A stretch of DNA of 64,000 nucleotides from Cephalotus follicularis (GCA_001972305.1 BDDD01000023.1:479707-543706), one strand, 5' to 3'. Numbered from the stretch's first letter, positions 1 through 10,335 are shown. Notes: generated by a model not told the origin, from the sequence alone. Numbers and translations are program-made.

Positions 1-299
1 CGTGAATTATTAGATGCTTTACTATACCTTTTTCTGCACATAGCTCCTTGAATTTCTAAGATAGATACTCGACGCCTCGGTTAGTTCTTAATACTTTAAA
101 TTTCTTATCTAATTGATTCCCAACCTCATTAAGATAGCATCTAAAGCATTTAATTACTTCTGACTCATGGGAGATTAAAAAGACATGACCAAAGCACATA
201 TAGTAATCTGTAAAGGTAATAAAATAACTAGCTCCATGCCATGCCCTTACATTCACTAGGCCACATATGCCATAATGGATCGATTGCAATGGAACTGTT
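1..299 (-). pseudogene. pol: TE1 integrase core, partial
   Basis: The minus frame at 289-56 reads as the catalytic core of a copia integrase, which inserts cDNA into host DNA. Visible marks are FITFTDYYMCFGHVFLISH, around the place of the first catalytic Asp (family consensus DDxSR; here TDYY), and KFKVLRTNRGVEYLS (family consensus RSDNGGEF; here RTNRGVEY, so the second Asp reads Asn). Both catalytic acids seem eroded. The frame stops at 58-56 and the window ends before the catalytic Glu. Confidence 0.75.
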
Positions 300-905
300 G
301 CCCTGGTGGCCTTACCAAATGGTTTTCTGGTTGATTTTTCTTTCTAACAATGTTCACAAGTGGGAAAGTCCGCTTTAGCGAGTAAGCCAGAAAGGCATTC
401 TCTAGCTAATCTATACATTCTTTTTGGCCCAATATGGCCCTATCTAGCATGCCGTTTAACATAATCATTGCAAACATTATTATCAGATGTCATAAAGGAA
501 AATGAGCTACTATTATTAAAGCCATAATTAATAGTATCTAATACCAAAAAACCATATGAAAGAAATCCACATCCAGAATAAACTGAAACAAAAGGAAATT
601 AACCCAATCATGTTGCGTCTCAAACCTAAAGCCTAAATTAAGCATGACAAGAATTGAAAACAAGTTCTGCCAAATATTCGGAGCATAAAGTACATCATGA
701 AGATAAAAGCGGCGACCACCATTCATCTCCAGCATGTAAGTGCCAATGCCATGCACTACGAAACTAGAGTCATGTACTAGAAAGACTCTTCTACTCCCAA
801 TTGTTACTTGGTGATACTCCACGAACCCTACTCAGTCCCTCGCTATGTGGTCTGTTTCCCCAGAATCTACAATCCGCAATGGAGAAGATTCTACAACATA
901 AACAG
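300..905 (-). pseudogene. pol: TE1 protease and GAG-pre-integrase region, broken
   Basis: The aspartic protease would cleave the Gag-Pol polyprotein. Its active-site triad DSG is encoded at 867-859 in the context VDSGETDHIARD, followed at once by a stop. The 538-822 frame continues the protease fold (HGIGTYML, LHDVLYAPNIWQNLFS). About 480-330 reads as the HHCC-type GAG-pre-integrase zinc region (RYGHIGPKRMYRL and CEHC), with another stop beside CEHC. Multiple stops show it is non-functional. Confidence 0.75.
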
Positions 906-959
906 TAATACTAACATAAGTACAAGAAACTAGGGAAGTAAGTACCTTTTTTAGCTCAG

Positions 960-1766
960 CGTACACACGAGCAAAATGACCCAACTTGCCACAGTTATGA
1001 CAAGTCATCTTAAACTTCTCTTTCTTGCCACCTAGTTGGCCTCTTCTCTTTTTTAATTTTTTAGCCGTCTTTGGTGTTGGGCCAGATCCCTTTCAATTTT
1101 TGGGTCCATCATTCCACTTGCGTTTTCCCTTAGTGGTTACGTAAGAATTACACTCAGCTACATATAGGGTCTGATTCGAACGATCAGCCATCAACGCTCA
1201 TCCTCTAACTCAATATGACATGCTATGTCATCAAAAGAATTGACATAATCATTATGTATCATGTTGGCCCTCATATGTTCCCAATGCTTTGGGAGAGACC
1301 GAATCATTGCCTATACCTATTGCTCATCTGTAAGCACATGTCCAGCAACCCTAAGCTCATGGATGACATCAACCTTAAATGTTGCTTCATCGTGTGCTTT
1401 GGATCCTTCATGAAGCTATCAAACTTCATGGTTAATCCACACAGCCTAGTCAAAGAGGTTGCACCAAATTTTTGTCTAAGTGCATCCCATATGTCCTTTG
1501 CAGCCCCATATGACTCAAACTCACAAATTAGATCATTATTCATGATGCTTAGCAATGTGATGCGAGTTACACGATCATTTTTTGCGCCAAATTTAATAGG
1601 CCTCATGATCACAACGTGCTTAAGTAGAGCTTCCCTATGGAGGCTCCTCCATTATATGGGTCATGGTGTCAACAAGATCTTGCTCCACCAGGATGTACTG
1701 TATCTTGCAATGCCAAATATCATAATTGTCACCATTTAGGTCATTAACGATTGGTTTGGATGCCAT
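960..1766 (-). pseudogene. gag: TE1 gag (UBN2-type copia Gag), broken
   Basis: Gag is the capsid/nucleocapsid protein that packages element RNA into cytoplasmic particles. The frame starts at an ATG at 1766-1764 with MASKPIVNDLNGDNY, a normal copia Gag N terminus. The stretch at 1612-1304 reads like the helical UBN2/Retrotran_gag_2 domain (IWDALRQKFGA, LCGLTMKFDSF). Stops near 1640-1610 and frame changes separate the parts. A zinc knuckle at about 1009-965 reads CHNCGKLGHFARVY: Cys, Cys and His are present, but the fourth ligand is Tyr instead of Cys. Copia membership is secure. The exact frame path is not. Confidence 0.8.
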
Positions 1767-2619
1767 GGATAACTAAAACAGGAAAGCAACACAAAGTATA
1801 AGTAGCATGGATATTTATAATTAGCACAAACATAATAATTTGTAGCAATAATCCAAAATAAACAATGATAATATCACTCCAACCATATGATCAAAAAATT
1901 ACTCAAGCAATTAATCATCTCCCACTGCTAGTGCTTTATTATCAATTTTAAATTTATTATGCGCAAATTTTAAAAAATGATCAATATAGTTTGTAAGGAA
2001 TAAAAATTTAAGTTTACTTGACTCGATAAACTCTCACTCAATAAAAAAAACTTTTTATGTATATTTCATAAATAAAACGATTTATCAAGCTTAAAATTTT
2101 TAAAAATAGTACGAGAGGTACCGAAAATATCTCATGGTAGTACATATAGACTTAGAATATTTCAAAATTGTTAACATGAAATTCCATAATTTTTTGAATT
2201 TTCTGTAATTTATTTCCTGTCTATTCACTAATAAATAGTCAATAATCAAAATAAAATACCACTGACACTTAAAAAATATATTCCAATGACCAATCATTAC
2301 ATAACATGTCAGAATCATAAATATAAAGTTTCACAATTTTCTGCATTCTTTGTGATTTATAGTTATTTATTTATTAATAAACACTTAATAATAAAAAATA
2401 AATACGATAAAATTTTCAAATATTCCCTATTTATTACTGTACATTTCAAACGTTCACATGGTAACACAGAAAAGTTTTCACAATTTTTCAGATTTTCTAT
2501 GATTTATAGTCATTTATTTATTGTTAAACACTCAATAATAAAAAATAAGGTAAAATACTAATAAACCATTGTGATTTATGGTGGAGAAAATTTTAGCACT
2601 TGAAGTTTCAAAATGGATA
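1767..2619. repeat. AT-rich LTR-like DNA with degenerate ~150-bp repeats
   Basis: There is no coding signal here. From about 2100 to 2570 three loosely similar blocks of about 120-150 bp follow one another. Each contains a TTTTCTG/TTTCTATGATTTATAGT-like core and a TTATTTATT(A/G)TTAA run. A fourth related block lies on the far side of TE2 at about 24370-24500. The simplest reading is one internally repetitive AT-rich LTR or leader (probably of TE1) split by TE2. This rests on position and similarity only. Confidence 0.5.
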
Positions 2620-2624
2620 AAAAT
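2620..2624. repeat. TE2 target-site duplication, left copy (aaaat)
   Basis: The five bases aaaat precede the TGTCACACC end of TE2. The same five follow its other end at 24244-24248. A 5-bp duplication is normal for Ty3/gypsy integrases. Confidence 0.85.
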
Positions 2625-3320
2625 TGTCACACCCCGTTTTTCCCAAATTACATTGGACAAGCATATATGGTGATATAAGAAATAAGCATAATAATATTCC
2701 AGCATTCCAATTACCAATTCATAAATAAATTTGTGGAAGCATTCAGTAAGCCGGAATATAAATACAAGTCATCCGCACGCATCCCATACTATGTGCAGGC
2801 ATAATCCCATAATTATCCTCAACATAAGGAAAATACTACAATACGGGGTATGAACCGTTCATTACAAATTACAATACAGCATCATAAATAACAACCTTAA
2901 GTTGACAAATAGAAGCTCTCCAAGCTTCAGCAGCAATCTCCAAGTCTTCGCTTAATCTGAAATTGTAGGGGTTAGCCGTTGTCCTCACTTGGCCAAGTAG
3001 GAAGATAATGCATGCTAAGGAATATATGAATGCAACATGTATGACAGTTTATTTTTAAAATAACATTTAAATGTGCCAATATATAAGCAATCATGCCAAG
3101 TGGCCATAGACAATCCATATGCAAGAATACCGCACAAGGGTACAATCAATCAATCCAGTGGTTGTCCAAAGACCAATATTGGGCATCAAGACGTCGCTAA
3201 CCCCTAGCCTACATCGAGCCACCTAGCTATCACCCCAACTCCGCTGATGATAGGAGGTAAACAGTACTACCGGTATTAAGCGGGCAGTTAACAATCAAGC
3301 TCTGCATTGCATGCAGTTTT
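2625..3320 (-). repeat. TE2 3' LTR, distal part
   Basis: This aligns to 21449-22142 of the 5' LTR with scattered substitutions. It begins TGTCACACCCCG (the minus-strand LTR 3' end, ...CA). Alignment stops where TE3 begins and resumes at 17591, sharing the gtttt duplication. Confidence 0.9.
3316..3320. repeat. TE3 target-site duplication, left copy (gtttt)
   Basis: gtttt precedes TE3 here and follows it at 17591-17595. The uninterrupted TE2 LTR copy has a single gcagttttggtg at about 22137-22148, which confirms the empty-site sequence. Confidence 0.9.
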
Positions 3321-5236
3321 TGTAACACCACGCGCCCGCAGGGCGGACACGTGGCGATACTGTCAATCCAGTATACAATACAATGGTCGGGACTAGCAAT
3401 ATAAAAAAATGCGGAAAACTTAAAACCTTACAACACATATCGGTTGCGGAAGAAACAATACACTGATCCATACATACGATACAATTCCTTTACAATACAA
3501 GTCTTTTCAATACATTAACAATCTTTCAATACAATATCTCAATAAAATACACTCCAATCTCCACTACAAAGTCTCACAACCAGCTCCTCGGTGTCCAAGC
3601 AGTCATGCCATCAACGGTCCTCAGTCCTTTTGTCCACTGCTACCTGCTGCCCTACCTATGCAGCACACAAATGTACAACATAGCCCCACCCCAAAGGATG
3701 GGGTTAGCCACACAGGCTAAGCAGAAACCCCATGCAGCATGTATGCATGTACAATGTGCAGTATCGGTGACAATTTATACAATAACAATGTGCGGTGTAC
3801 AATATCAATGCATGACATGGCAAATGTACATGTACAATTGGCAATCAGACTATCCGTATGACAGTGGCCCAACAGAGCACACGGATAGGATCTATAATAA
3901 TCAATCAATGGCAGACACTTAATGGTGGTGTATGAAACACCCAATCAATCAATGAATATCCTATAGAGCATGCGACCGGGTCAATACAATGTCAATCGGT
4001 TAGCGGTGATCAATCCCACGGAAGGTAGTCCTTCAAAAAGGGTGGGAGATCTATCTACGGTTTCCAGATTGATCAGGTCTGGAACTCATAGATTTTCCAG
4101 CCTATGGCTGGGTCAATACGGTCTCGATGAGCTACAACCGAGGGAGCTACTGATACCGTTAGGGAGCTACGGCCTCAAGGGAGCATCAATCGACAATCAA
4201 TCGGTACCGCTCGTCAGCGGGTCAATACAATACAATAAATGAAACGATCGGCAGAATAGGTGGACAGAGTTAACAACCTAACATGCTGACATGAATCATG
4301 AGGTCGCTCTATAGGATCCATACATTACAATAAATCAATCAATCAAGTCAATACAATATGGGGTAAAGTCAATAAGTGGTGGTGTCTAATGGAGAAATGG
4401 GAACGTGCGTCCATCGTACACACTTAGGCTCGCAACAACACTCACGACTCAAGCAATCGATCGATGTATCAATACAACATCGAAGCAAAGCAATAAGTGG
4501 TGCTGCCTAATGGATGGAAACGTGCATCCATTTTACCGACTTAGACTCACAGCAACACTCATGACTTAAGCAATCAATCGGTCAGTGCAATCATTAAAAC
4601 TGTTTTCAAACACTTGAACACCTCAAGTGAGGCTCCGGTCAAGTGGCAATGTGAAAAGAAGTAGGAAACTAGCTTTAAAACAGTTAAAACTCCTTTCAAT
4701 ACATTAGCGTCGATGTCTTTAATGAAAGGCGTCGACTCCTCTTTAAAATGGAGGAAAGACGTCGATGTCTTTAGAAAGACGTCTATGTCTTTCCTTATTC
4801 ATGTAGAGAATTGGCCAAAGACGTTGACGTCCTTTGAGAAAGGCGTCGACGCTTTTCAATAAAAACAGCCTGAGAATGCGCATCGATGTTCGGCATCGAC
4901 GTCTTTCCAGGGGAGAGATATCTCGAGGCAAAGACGTCGACGTCTTTAGAAAGACGTCGATGTCTTTGTTGTAGAATCAAGGATATTGCACTCGTATGAG
5001 AAAGACATCGACGCCTTTGGGCTAAGGGTCGACGTCTTTCCGGGCAGGGTCGATTTTTCTGGTAGAAAATGGGGTCAATCTCAAGCCAAAATCCAATTAA
5101 AAGACATTCTTTGAAAACCAAAGTTTACAATCAATCATTTGAGGTTAGTAGGACTAGTTACAACCTTTCAAATTCGATTTCAATCAAGCAATTTAACAAT
5201 TAGGTCAAGGGTTTGCTATAAACCCTAAAAACCTCT
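3321..5236 (-). repeat. TE3 3' LTR, partial
   Basis: This aligns with 15180-17093 of the TE3 5' LTR. Both contain the same blocks of CAATACAAT-rich sequence and the TCGAC palindrome array. Alignment ends at AAAAACCTCT, where TE4 begins. The remaining ~0.5 kb of the LTR (matching 17094-17590) does not reappear after TE4. Confidence 0.9.
4700..5062. repeat. TCGAC palindrome array in TE3 3' LTR
   Basis: About a dozen degenerate copies of AAAGACRTCGACGYCTTT lie at uneven spacing. One copy at 4930-4947 is a perfect 18-nt palindrome, AAAGACGTCGACGTCTTT. The array is repeated at the matching place in the 5' LTR (16556-16922). The same motif forms arrays in the unrelated copia element TE4. Confidence 0.9.
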
Positions 5237-5354
5237 TGTTGACGATTTAGTCTCAATCCTTGTTTTGATGATAACATATTTGCATTTGACAAGTTTACTT
5301 GATGTGCAAGGAATTACAAGTTCAATATCAAAGCATTATACCATCTGCAGAAGA

Positions 5355-5900
5355 AGACATCGACTTTCAAAGGAAAAACATCGACGTCCGTACAGAAAGA
5401 AGTCGATTCCTTTCTAAAAGACATCGACGCCTTTCATGCCAGAAGTTACAGGTCAAATTCACAAGAAGACATCGACTTCTAAAGGCAAAGACATCGACGT
5501 CCGTACGAAAGAAGTCGATCCCTATCTGAAAGACATCGACGTCTTTAGGTGCCAAAGTTACAGGACATGTTCAAGTGATGACATCGACGCTTATCAGTAA
5601 AGACATCGACGTCCGTACGAAAGACATCGACGCCTTTACATAAACATTGACGCCTTTCTAGAGCTACCTGCATTTCCCAGAAAATACATCGACTCGCACA
5701 GAAGAAGTCAATGTGATGTTCAAAGTTTCAATACCTGGAGATTTCCCAGAAATGACATCGACGCCTTTTAAAAAGACATCGATGTCTTTTTAAATGAACA
5801 AGACCCGGGAAACCTGGAACGGCTAGTACAAGCACTTCCAACGGCTATCAGCTACAAAGACATCGACGCCTTTTGAAAGAAGTCGATGTCTTTATACCAG
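5355..5900. repeat. TCGAC palindrome array in TE4 5' LTR (U3)
   Basis: Many variants of AAAGACATCGACGCCTTT and AAAGAAGTCGATCCCTTT occur in both orientations. The array ends about 90 bp before a TATA box, so it occupies the U3 promoter-proximal region. The 3' LTR copy lacks one 21-bp stretch found here (at about 5766-5786), so copy number changes. Confidence 0.88.
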
Positions 5901-5986
5901 CAGAGACAATAATCAAAGATTGCAACTACACATTTTTTAATCAAAAGCTTCCATAATTCATGCAACGACTACAAACCTTTTATGGC

Positions 5987-5993
5987 TATAAAA
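5987..5993 (+). promoter_or_regulatory. TATA box of TE4 5' LTR
   Basis: TATAAAA in GGCTATAAAAGGAAG, after the palindrome array and about 500 bp before the LTR end. It is the likely core promoter separating U3 from R. The same box occurs in the 3' LTR at 11695-11701. Confidence 0.7.
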
Positions 5994-6517
5994 GGAAGAC
6001 TGAAACCTCAGAGGAAAAAGGAGAGAAAATCATACATACAAAGATCAAGCAAAACAAACATACAAAGATCAAATCAAATTCAAAGTTCCTTCGAAAAGCG
6101 TTCTCTTCACACTTTAAGCTATTTTCTTGTTCTCACTGAATTGAGCAGCTATATCTTGTAATATCAAACCTTGTGAGAGGTTTAGTTACAAACACTACAC
6201 TTTGTACTTTGATTGTAATAGGGGAGTGAACCCTAGTGAATTTGGAGAGTGAACCCAAAGAGAGTTGTAAGTGATTGAGGTCAATCACAAAGGTGTACCG
6301 AATAGCACCCGCAATTGTATTCGGAGAACTAGTTGAAACTCAAGGAGATCCTTGGGAAAAGTGGACGTAGGCAAGAGTTTAGCCGAACCACTCTAAACTA
6401 GTGTTTGCGAATCTCCCTAACTCTATCTCTTTACATTATTGTTTATATTGATATTGTTCATTGTTATTGTTCATTGCGAAAAGTTTAGATTATTTTTAGA
6501 AACTACAATTCACCCCC

Positions 6518-7328
6518 CATGACGAACTTGTCTTATTAGTAGAAAAATATAGTTCTATGATTGCTTCATTGAAGAAAAAGGTTAAGTCATTAACATATGA
6601 AAATGATGAACTAAAATTGGCTAAGGAAGAAACCTCAAATGAAATTGAGGTAGACCTCCTTGAAAATGAAATAGCTTACCTTGTTAAGGAAAACAAAAAT
6701 CTCAAGGAAGAGATAGACGCCTTAAAGAAAACCTTTTCAAAGTTATCTAGTAGTAGTGAGAAGCTTGAAAAACTCCTTGCTATGCAAAGATGTGTATTTG
6801 ATAAAGCCAGATTAGGATTTGAAGAAATGAACAATGTAAAGCTTTATCAAACATTCTTTGATAGGAAGGAGAAAATTGAAAAGGAAAAGGTTGATAAGGC
6901 CAAGATTAAAAAGATAACCATGTGTGATTTTTGTGGTAAAATAGGACACACATCCTTTACTTGTTTTCGCAAAAAGAATGTCATGTTTAGGAAGAATGTA
7001 ATTAGATCATGCAATTTTTGTGGTAAACATGGACACACACACTCACAATGTCATCATAGGAGAAATGCCATGAGGAAGAAAAATATCATGTGTACACATT
7101 GTGGTAAATTTGGTCATGCTTTTTCATCATGTTTTCATAGAAGAAATAATGTAGTTGTGTCTTGAAATACTTGTGGTAATCATGGACACACTTCTACTTC
7201 ATGTTTTTATAAACAAAATGTATTAAATGGTTTGAACCTCTCTAGAACAAAAAGAAGTTGGGTTCCAAAAGGAACTATTTTGACTATTGTTGGGTACCTC
7301 AAACGAAAATTTGAAATTTGTGTTGTAG
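6518..7328 (+). pseudogene. gag: TE4 gag, lacking N terminus, zinc-knuckle array
   Basis: The capsid half of Gag is absent: LTR/leader sequence runs straight into mid-gag. The longest open stretch starts at an internal ATG at 6557. Residues 1-75 are a lysine/glutamate-rich coiled coil (SLKKKVKSLTYENDELK). Three CX2CX4HX4C knuckles follow at residues 123-136, 152-165 and 179-192. A fourth starts exactly at the stop codon at 7163-7165: the TGA stands where the first Cys is expected, and the rest (CGNHGHTSTSC) continues in frame. After it comes the SIRE-type tail RSWVPKGT. Knuckles bind element RNA. The N-terminal loss would prevent particle assembly. Confidence 0.82.
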
Positions 7329-8411
7329 GTGTGCTTGAAGGCATTATCCAAGAAGGCACAATGGTACTTGGATAGTGGTTGCTCCAAGCATATGATGGGT
7401 GACAAGAGTCTCTTCGTCAAGTATCAATCAAAAGAAGGAGGAGAAGTAACTTTCGGAGACAATGCAAAAGGAAAAATCAAAGGTGTTGGCTCCATAGGTA
7501 ATCTCAAAACTTCTATTCATAATGTGCTATTCGTTGATGGACTTAAGCACAATCTATTGAGCATAAGTCAATTATGTGACAAAGATTGTAAGGTCATTTT
7601 TGAAAAGGACCTATGCAAAGTCATAGACATAAATAGTGGTTAAGTAAAGTATATTGGACATAGGCATGGAAATGTATATGTAGTAGACATAGATGACTTA
7701 GTTAATATTAAATGCTTAGTTTCCATGAATGATGATAGTTGGCTATGGCATAGAAGATTAGGTCATGTAGGAATGTCAACCATTTCAAAGCTTTTAAAAC
7801 ATGATCTAGTTAAAGGACTACCTAAGATTAGCTTTGAAAATGATAGAGTTTGTGATGCATGTCAATATGGAAAACAAACTAGAGCCTCTTTTCAAAGTAA
7901 GAACATAGTATCCAAAACTAGGCCTTTGCAACTTTTACATCTAGATTTATTTGGACCAATAGATGTTAGAAGCCTAGGATGAAAATCATATGCCATGGTC
8001 ATTGTAGACGATTTTTCTAGATATACATGGACTATTTTCTTAGCCCACAAAAGTGAATCTTTTAAAGAATTTTCAAATTTTTGTAAAATCGTTCAAAATG
8101 AAAAAGACACTTCAATTTCTAAAATTAGAAGTGATCATGGAAAAGAGTTTGAAAATCATTTGTTTGAAAATTTTTGTAATGAAAACAGTAACACTAGTGC
8201 TATTTGCTTAGGGAAAAATCCCGTTCATCACTCAAGAACCAAACACATAGACATTAGATATCACTTCATTAAAGACCATATTGAAAAAGGTGATATAGAA
8301 TTAATTTTCGTCCCGACCGAAGAACAAGTCGCGGACATTTTCACAAAACCGTTAGATGAACAAACCTTTTCTAAGTTTAGAAGAGAATTAGGTTTATGTG
8401 AGATTGAATGA
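7329..8411 (+). pseudogene. pol: TE4 pol: protease, GAG-pre-integrase, integrase start fused to RNase H tail
   Basis: One reading frame spans the whole segment, with stops at 7641-7643 and 7980-7982. Protease carries WYLDSGCSKHM. The zinc region has WLWHRRLGHVGMST and CDACQYGK (HHCC). The integrase core has LHLDLFGPID and SDHGKEF (two catalytic Asp). At about 8184, within FENFCNE, the text switches in frame to SNTSAICLGKNPVHHSRTKHIDIR, the C-terminal RNase H part, ending with VADIFTKPLDEQTF. The integrase Glu and C terminus, all of reverse transcriptase and most of RNase H are deleted. The product could not be active. Confidence 0.87.
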
Positions 8412-9010
8412 TGTTTATGATGTTTGAATGATATGTTTGATTGATTGCACATTTGATATGATGATTGTTTTAGTTATTGTTCTGTTTTTGGCTTGATTTT
8501 TCTGCTCTGTTTTACAAAAGAGTCGACTTCTTTTCTGGAAATTTTATGCTTTACAAAATGTCGTCGACTTCTTTTCTGCAAAACTGTATGACTTATGAAA
8601 ATCACGTCGATCCTTTTTTGAAAAACGTCGATCCCTTTGTGTTTCACTGAAACACGTCGACTCCTTTTCGAACATGTCGATGCTTTTCAAAACGCATCGT
8701 TTTCTGTATCGATTTCTTCCGTTCATTTAAAGAACGCGTCGACTTCTTTTTAATCACATCGACGTCTTTTACTCAGAAATCGACTTCTTCATAAAAAGTC
8801 GACTTCATGTTCATTTCTCATGTTCCCTCCATTTCTGAGCATTTCGAAAATTTTCTTCTCTCTCGATTTTCTGTCAAAAATTGTTCCGTTTGGTCGTAAA
8901 GCATCCCCTTACTACTTCTCCATCTTCAAAAACTATTTTTGTGTCGCCCAAATCATCCGTTTTTATCATTCTCCATGTATTTCTCTTGTGCACACCATCT
9001 GTTTGTGAAA
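8412..9010 (+). repeat. Spacer with internal TCGAC array
   Basis: This is non-coding sequence between pol and the extra frame. From about 8520 to 8800 there are roughly a dozen motifs such as AGTCGACTTCTTTTCTG and CGTCGATCCTTTT, plus-strand biased and T-rich on the right. They are relatives of the LTR arrays of the same element. The array sits about 200 bp before the ATG at 9011. A promoter or leader role for the extra frame is possible but untested. Confidence 0.75.
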
Positions 9011-10335
9011 ATGGTCAGATCAAAACAGGGTGCCAAAAAGAAGGGTACTTCTTCCTCTCAGCCACCGAAATCTGCTAAAAAGCAGAGGCTTGAGATTAGA
9101 GAACCTTCCCTGATCCAGCTCTCCAATCGGATTCCGAATCAGAAGAGCAAGCCCCTGTCCCATTGAGAAGTGTTGCTTTTGTTGACAAAAGAGTCATGGG
9201 AGGCAGAAATATTGACTTAGATTTCTGTTCCTCCGAGTTTTCGTTTGTTTCTTGGTTAAAGGAGCTCCATCTCATTCCTCTTGTTCAAATTTCTGACCCT
9301 TTTTACATCAAATTGGTCAAGGAATTTTATTCTAACCTTAGGATGGTTTCTAGCCAAAATGAGGAATTTGCCCTCTCTTCTTCTGTTAAAGGAGAAAGAA
9401 TTTATCTAGATGCTAGGATTCTAGCTTCTATTTTACATATTCCACACACCGGTTTATATGTGTTTGAACACAAAAAATGGCCGGAGGTTGAGGGTTTTCA
9501 CCCTAACCAAATTTTGTCTATTCTCTACCCTAATGATCCAAATGTTCATCCCAATATGGCACTGACCACAAATAGATTGTCAGTAGACCATAGGCTTCTC
9601 CACCATCTCATTGTACACCAAATCTTACCCACCGGTGGAGGATATGCAAAATTGTCTAGGATGCAAGTTTTTCTAATGTGGTGCATCCTCTCTAAAATTG
9701 AGTTTTGTTTTCCTCTCCTCATGCTCAAGACTATGGTTAGAGCATTCTCACAAAAGAAATCCGTTCTACCATTTGGCTCTATCCTTACCAAAGTCTTCCA
9801 ACATTTTCAAATTCGGCTCGAAGGAGAGATTACAACAAAGTTGAAGAAAGAAGACACGTACAACAAGAGTACCTTGAATCGGATGGGGTGGAAAAAGCGA
9901 GAAGGAATTTGGACCTATTGCCCCAAAATGGATCAAGGGCCTAGGATTGCTATTGAAGAGCAAGAAGAGAACCCTCCTTGGGAAGCTCAAGGAGAAGCTG
10001 CCCCTGCTCAGCCTCAAGCTCAAAGCTCCTCATCCACCACTGATTATGACAGGATGATGGAGTTCATGCAATCTCAGTTTGCTTCCATGCAAGCCTCGCT
10101 TGATGATAAATTTAAGCAAGTCAACATGCGGCTCAGTAGATTGGAGCAAGATCATAAAATAATTCATTCCAATTTCAAAACCATGGGTGACACCATCTTC
10201 TACGATCTAAAAGTCGCAAAGAGGCGTCTCAAGAGAATGGAACGAAAACTTGCCGACTCCAAGACTATTGATCGTTGTGAAGAGACTTCGGGCGATGAAT
10301 CATCCGATTCCGATACCTCTCCTGCTACTGAATGA
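9011..10335 (+). CDS. TE4 extra ORF after pol (about 440 codons, one frameshift)
   Basis: The ATG at 9011 opens a basic N terminus (MVRSKQGAKKKGTSSS). A one-base frame change near 9100-9160 moves reading to the long frame ending TGA at 10333-10335 (about 390 uninterrupted codons). The middle part (FVSWLKELHLIPLV, YIKLVKEFYSNLRM, GERIYLDARILASILHIP) resembles the plant 'putative transposon protein' domain (Pfam Transposase_32 type) seen in many plant retroelement ORFs. This is recognition by eye. Then come a Gln/Ser linker, a coiled coil near the C terminus (MQSQFASMQASLDDKFKQVNMRLSRLEQD) and an acidic tail. I see no signal peptide or transmembrane segment, so it does not look like an envelope protein. 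The function is unknown. It is far better preserved than pol in the same element. Confidence 0.72.

Larger units (their letters stand above)
1..1766 (-). mobile_element. TE1: Ty1/copia internal region, cut by left edge
   Basis: On the minus strand the order is gag, zinc knuckle, protease, GAG-pre-integrase and integrase core. Protease followed by integrase ahead of reverse transcriptase is the Ty1/copia order. Reverse transcriptase would lie to the left of the window. Several stops break the frame, so the copy is dead. Its 5' LTR and leader should lie to the right of 1766, but I cannot fix its ends because TE2 is inserted in that AT-rich DNA and no clear primer-binding site is visible. Confidence 0.85.
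5237..6507 (+). repeat. TE4 5' LTR
   Basis: It begins TGTTGACG, repeated at 10966. The end is placed at ...AACTACA before ATTCACCCCCC, where SIRE-type LTRs usually end, giving about 1.27 kb. The right end is inferred, because the 3' LTR is cut before this point and the sequence after 6517 jumps directly into mid-gag. No tRNA-Met primer site follows. Confidence 0.75.

Noticed and set aside
4795..5121. ORFs rich in RRRRLS/TSTS in the TE3 and TE4 LTRs
   Set aside because: They are translations of the TCGAC palindrome arrays, which stay open because the motifs lack stops. Not genes.
9011..10335. Envelope gene in TE4
   Set aside because: No signal peptide, no transmembrane helix and no surface/TM cleavage pattern are visible. 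The product is basic, coiled-coil and acidic-tailed.
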